NCBI RefSeq assembly: GCF_003863335.1
Contig: NZ_RRAZ01000003.1
Coordinates: 1 to 64,000 of the forward strand
DNA from: Falsigemmobacter faecalis
Lineage (GTDB): Bacteria > Pseudomonadota > Alphaproteobacteria > Rhodobacterales > Rhodobacteraceae
Direction: 5' to 3'
Length of the DNA stretch: 64,000 nucleotides
Shown here: one piece after another, positions 63,236-64,000 of the stretch
Numbering within the stretch: position 1 is the stretch's first letter
Layout of the letters: every line of letters begins with the position of its first letter
Made by a program: the position numbers and the translations under genes
The notes under the pieces: generated by a model
What the model saw: only the letters and a program-made list of their open reading frames with translations
Told to the model about the DNA's origin: nothing
Databases searched by the model: none

Positions 63236-64000
63236 AACGCTCGATTTTCCGTGTCGCTGCTTTGGTTGCGGGCCTGACGGCCGCCGCTCCGGCGCTGGCG
63301 CAGGACAGCCTTCTGAACGTGTCTTATGACGTCGCCCGTGAGCTTTTTGAGGATCTTAATCCGAAATTCATCGCGCAGTGGAAGGCTGATAAGGGCCGCG
63401 ATCTGACGATCGATCAAAGCCACGGCGGCTCGTCGCGCCAGGCGCGGGCGATCCTTGAAGGGCTGGCCGCCGATGTGGTCACCTTCAACCAGGAGACCGA
63501 TATCGACGCCCTGGTTGAGGGCGGTCTGGTCGATCAGAACTGGCGTGAGGCTTTCCCCAACGGGGCCTCGCCCTATTACTCGCTTCCGGCTTTCCTCGTG
63601 CGCAAGGGCAACCCCAAGGGCATTCAGGACTGGGGTGATCTGGCGAAAGAGGGCGTGCAGCCGGTCTTCCCGAACCCGAAAACCTCTGGCAATGCGCGCT
63701 ATACCTATCTCGCGGCCTATGCCTGGGGGCTGAATGAATTCGGCGGCGATCATGCGAAAACCCAGGAGTTCGTGAAGAATCTCCTCTCGAATGTGCCGGT
63801 GTTTGACACCGGTGGCCGCGCCGCAACCCAGACCTTTGCAGAGCGTGAAATCGGCGATGTTCTGGTCACCTTTGAGGCTGAGACCGGCGGGATTGCCGCT
63901 GAATATGCCGATAAAGGCTTTGAGCGGGTGACGCCCTCGATCTCGCTGTTCTCGGCCTTCCCGGTGGCTGTTGTTGCTGAATACGCGAAGAAAAAAGGCT
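63232..64000 (+). CDS. sbp: Sulfate-binding periplasmic protein (truncated by window)
   Basis: The first 256 residues are present, with no stop before the window edge. A signal peptide (MKRSIFRVAALVAGLTAAAPALA) is followed by LLNVSYDVARELFEDLNPKF, SHGGSSRQARAILEGLAADVVTF, GNPKGIQDW and FPNPKTSGNARYTYLAAYAW, all Sbp/CysP features. It captures sulfate or thiosulfate for the CysTWA transporter. It overlaps cysA by 4 bp. The permease genes cysT and cysW should follow outside the window. Confidence 0.95.
   Translation, partial: MKRSIFRVAALVAGLTAAAPALAQDSLLNVSYDVARELFEDLNPKFIAQWKADKGRDLTIDQSHGGSSRQARAILEGLAADVVTFNQETDIDALVEGGLVDQNWREAFPNGASPYYSLPAFLVRKGNPKGIQDWGDLAKEGVQPVFPNPKTSGNARYTYLAAYAWGLNEFGGDHAKTQEFVKNLLSNVPVFDTGGRAATQTFAEREIGDVLVTFEAETGGIAAEYADKGFERVTPSISLFSAFPVAVVAEYAKKKG

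Noticed and set aside
1-64000. CRISPR arrays, insertion sequences, prophage or defence islands
   Set aside because: No repeat arrays, transposases, phage genes or known defence genes were seen in either strand.

Overview
This window is 64 kb of chromosomal DNA from an alphaproteobacterium, most probably a member of the Rhodobacteraceae. By eye it is GC-rich, densely packed, and full of short operons with 4-bp ATGA overlaps. The family assignment rests on gene types and neighbourhoods: rpsA-ihfB-LapA-trpF, maf-aroE-coaE-dnaQ, hemJ-rho-mnmE-mnmG-rsmG-parA-parB, purH-heparinase-rsmB, a DUF3035/BamF-type lipoprotein, a DUF1674 (SDHAF4-like) protein, DUF2125 and TimA. I see no rRNA, CRISPR array, insertion sequence, phage or conjugation gene. 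Nearly all genes are core housekeeping genes.

Layout. 0-3 kb: a gene-free edge, tRNA-Arg(ACG), an orphan histidine kinase, then rpmH-rnpA-yidD. 3-7 kb: trpF, a LapA-domain protein, ihfB and rpsA on the minus strand, then secB. 7-10 kb: minus-strand operon maf-aroE-coaE-dnaQ. 9.82-10.22 kb: a gene-free stretch with DnaA-box-like 9-mers, three clustered GANTC sites and an AT-rich flank, the best candidate for the chromosomal origin. 10-18 kb: hemJ, rho, mnmE, mnmG, rsmG, parA and parB run rightward from it, with a near-perfect parS at the mnmG start and a perfect parS at the rdgB end. 17.6-24.5 kb: hemW, rdgB and rph (minus), hrcA-grpE (plus), mutS (minus). 24.7-39 kb: maeB, a lipoprotein hydrolase, mutL, a paired M16 peptidase operon, a BamF-like lipoprotein, lspA, purH, a heparinase-family protein, rsmB and a DUF1674 protein.

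39-64 kb: an ECF sigma factor coupled to a membrane VWA protein, small heat-shock protein, CysQ-like phosphatase, pmbA, DUF2125 protein, SDR and crotonase pair, pyrF, Inh/SH3 protein, NfeD/SPFH pair, Smr, mltA, timA, fxsA, ffh-GNAT-chorismate mutase, rpsP-rimM, a GIY-YIG-like protein, dinB with a zinc ribbon, an FAD protein, a 35-residue membrane peptide coupled to a small esterase, an Lrp regulator, and a sulfate ABC transporter operon that runs off the right edge.

The most unusual signal is not a gene. The 8-mer ACCTGGCG (either strand) occurs at least 38 times in the first 39.1 kb, about once per kb, but only twice in the remaining 24.9 kb. That is far above chance around the putative origin, with an apparent boundary near 39.1 kb. 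Several textbook gene neighbourhoods are also broken (yidD without yidC, trpF without trpB, secB separated from fxsA, rimM without trmD), which points to a rearranged chromosome. All counts were made by eye.
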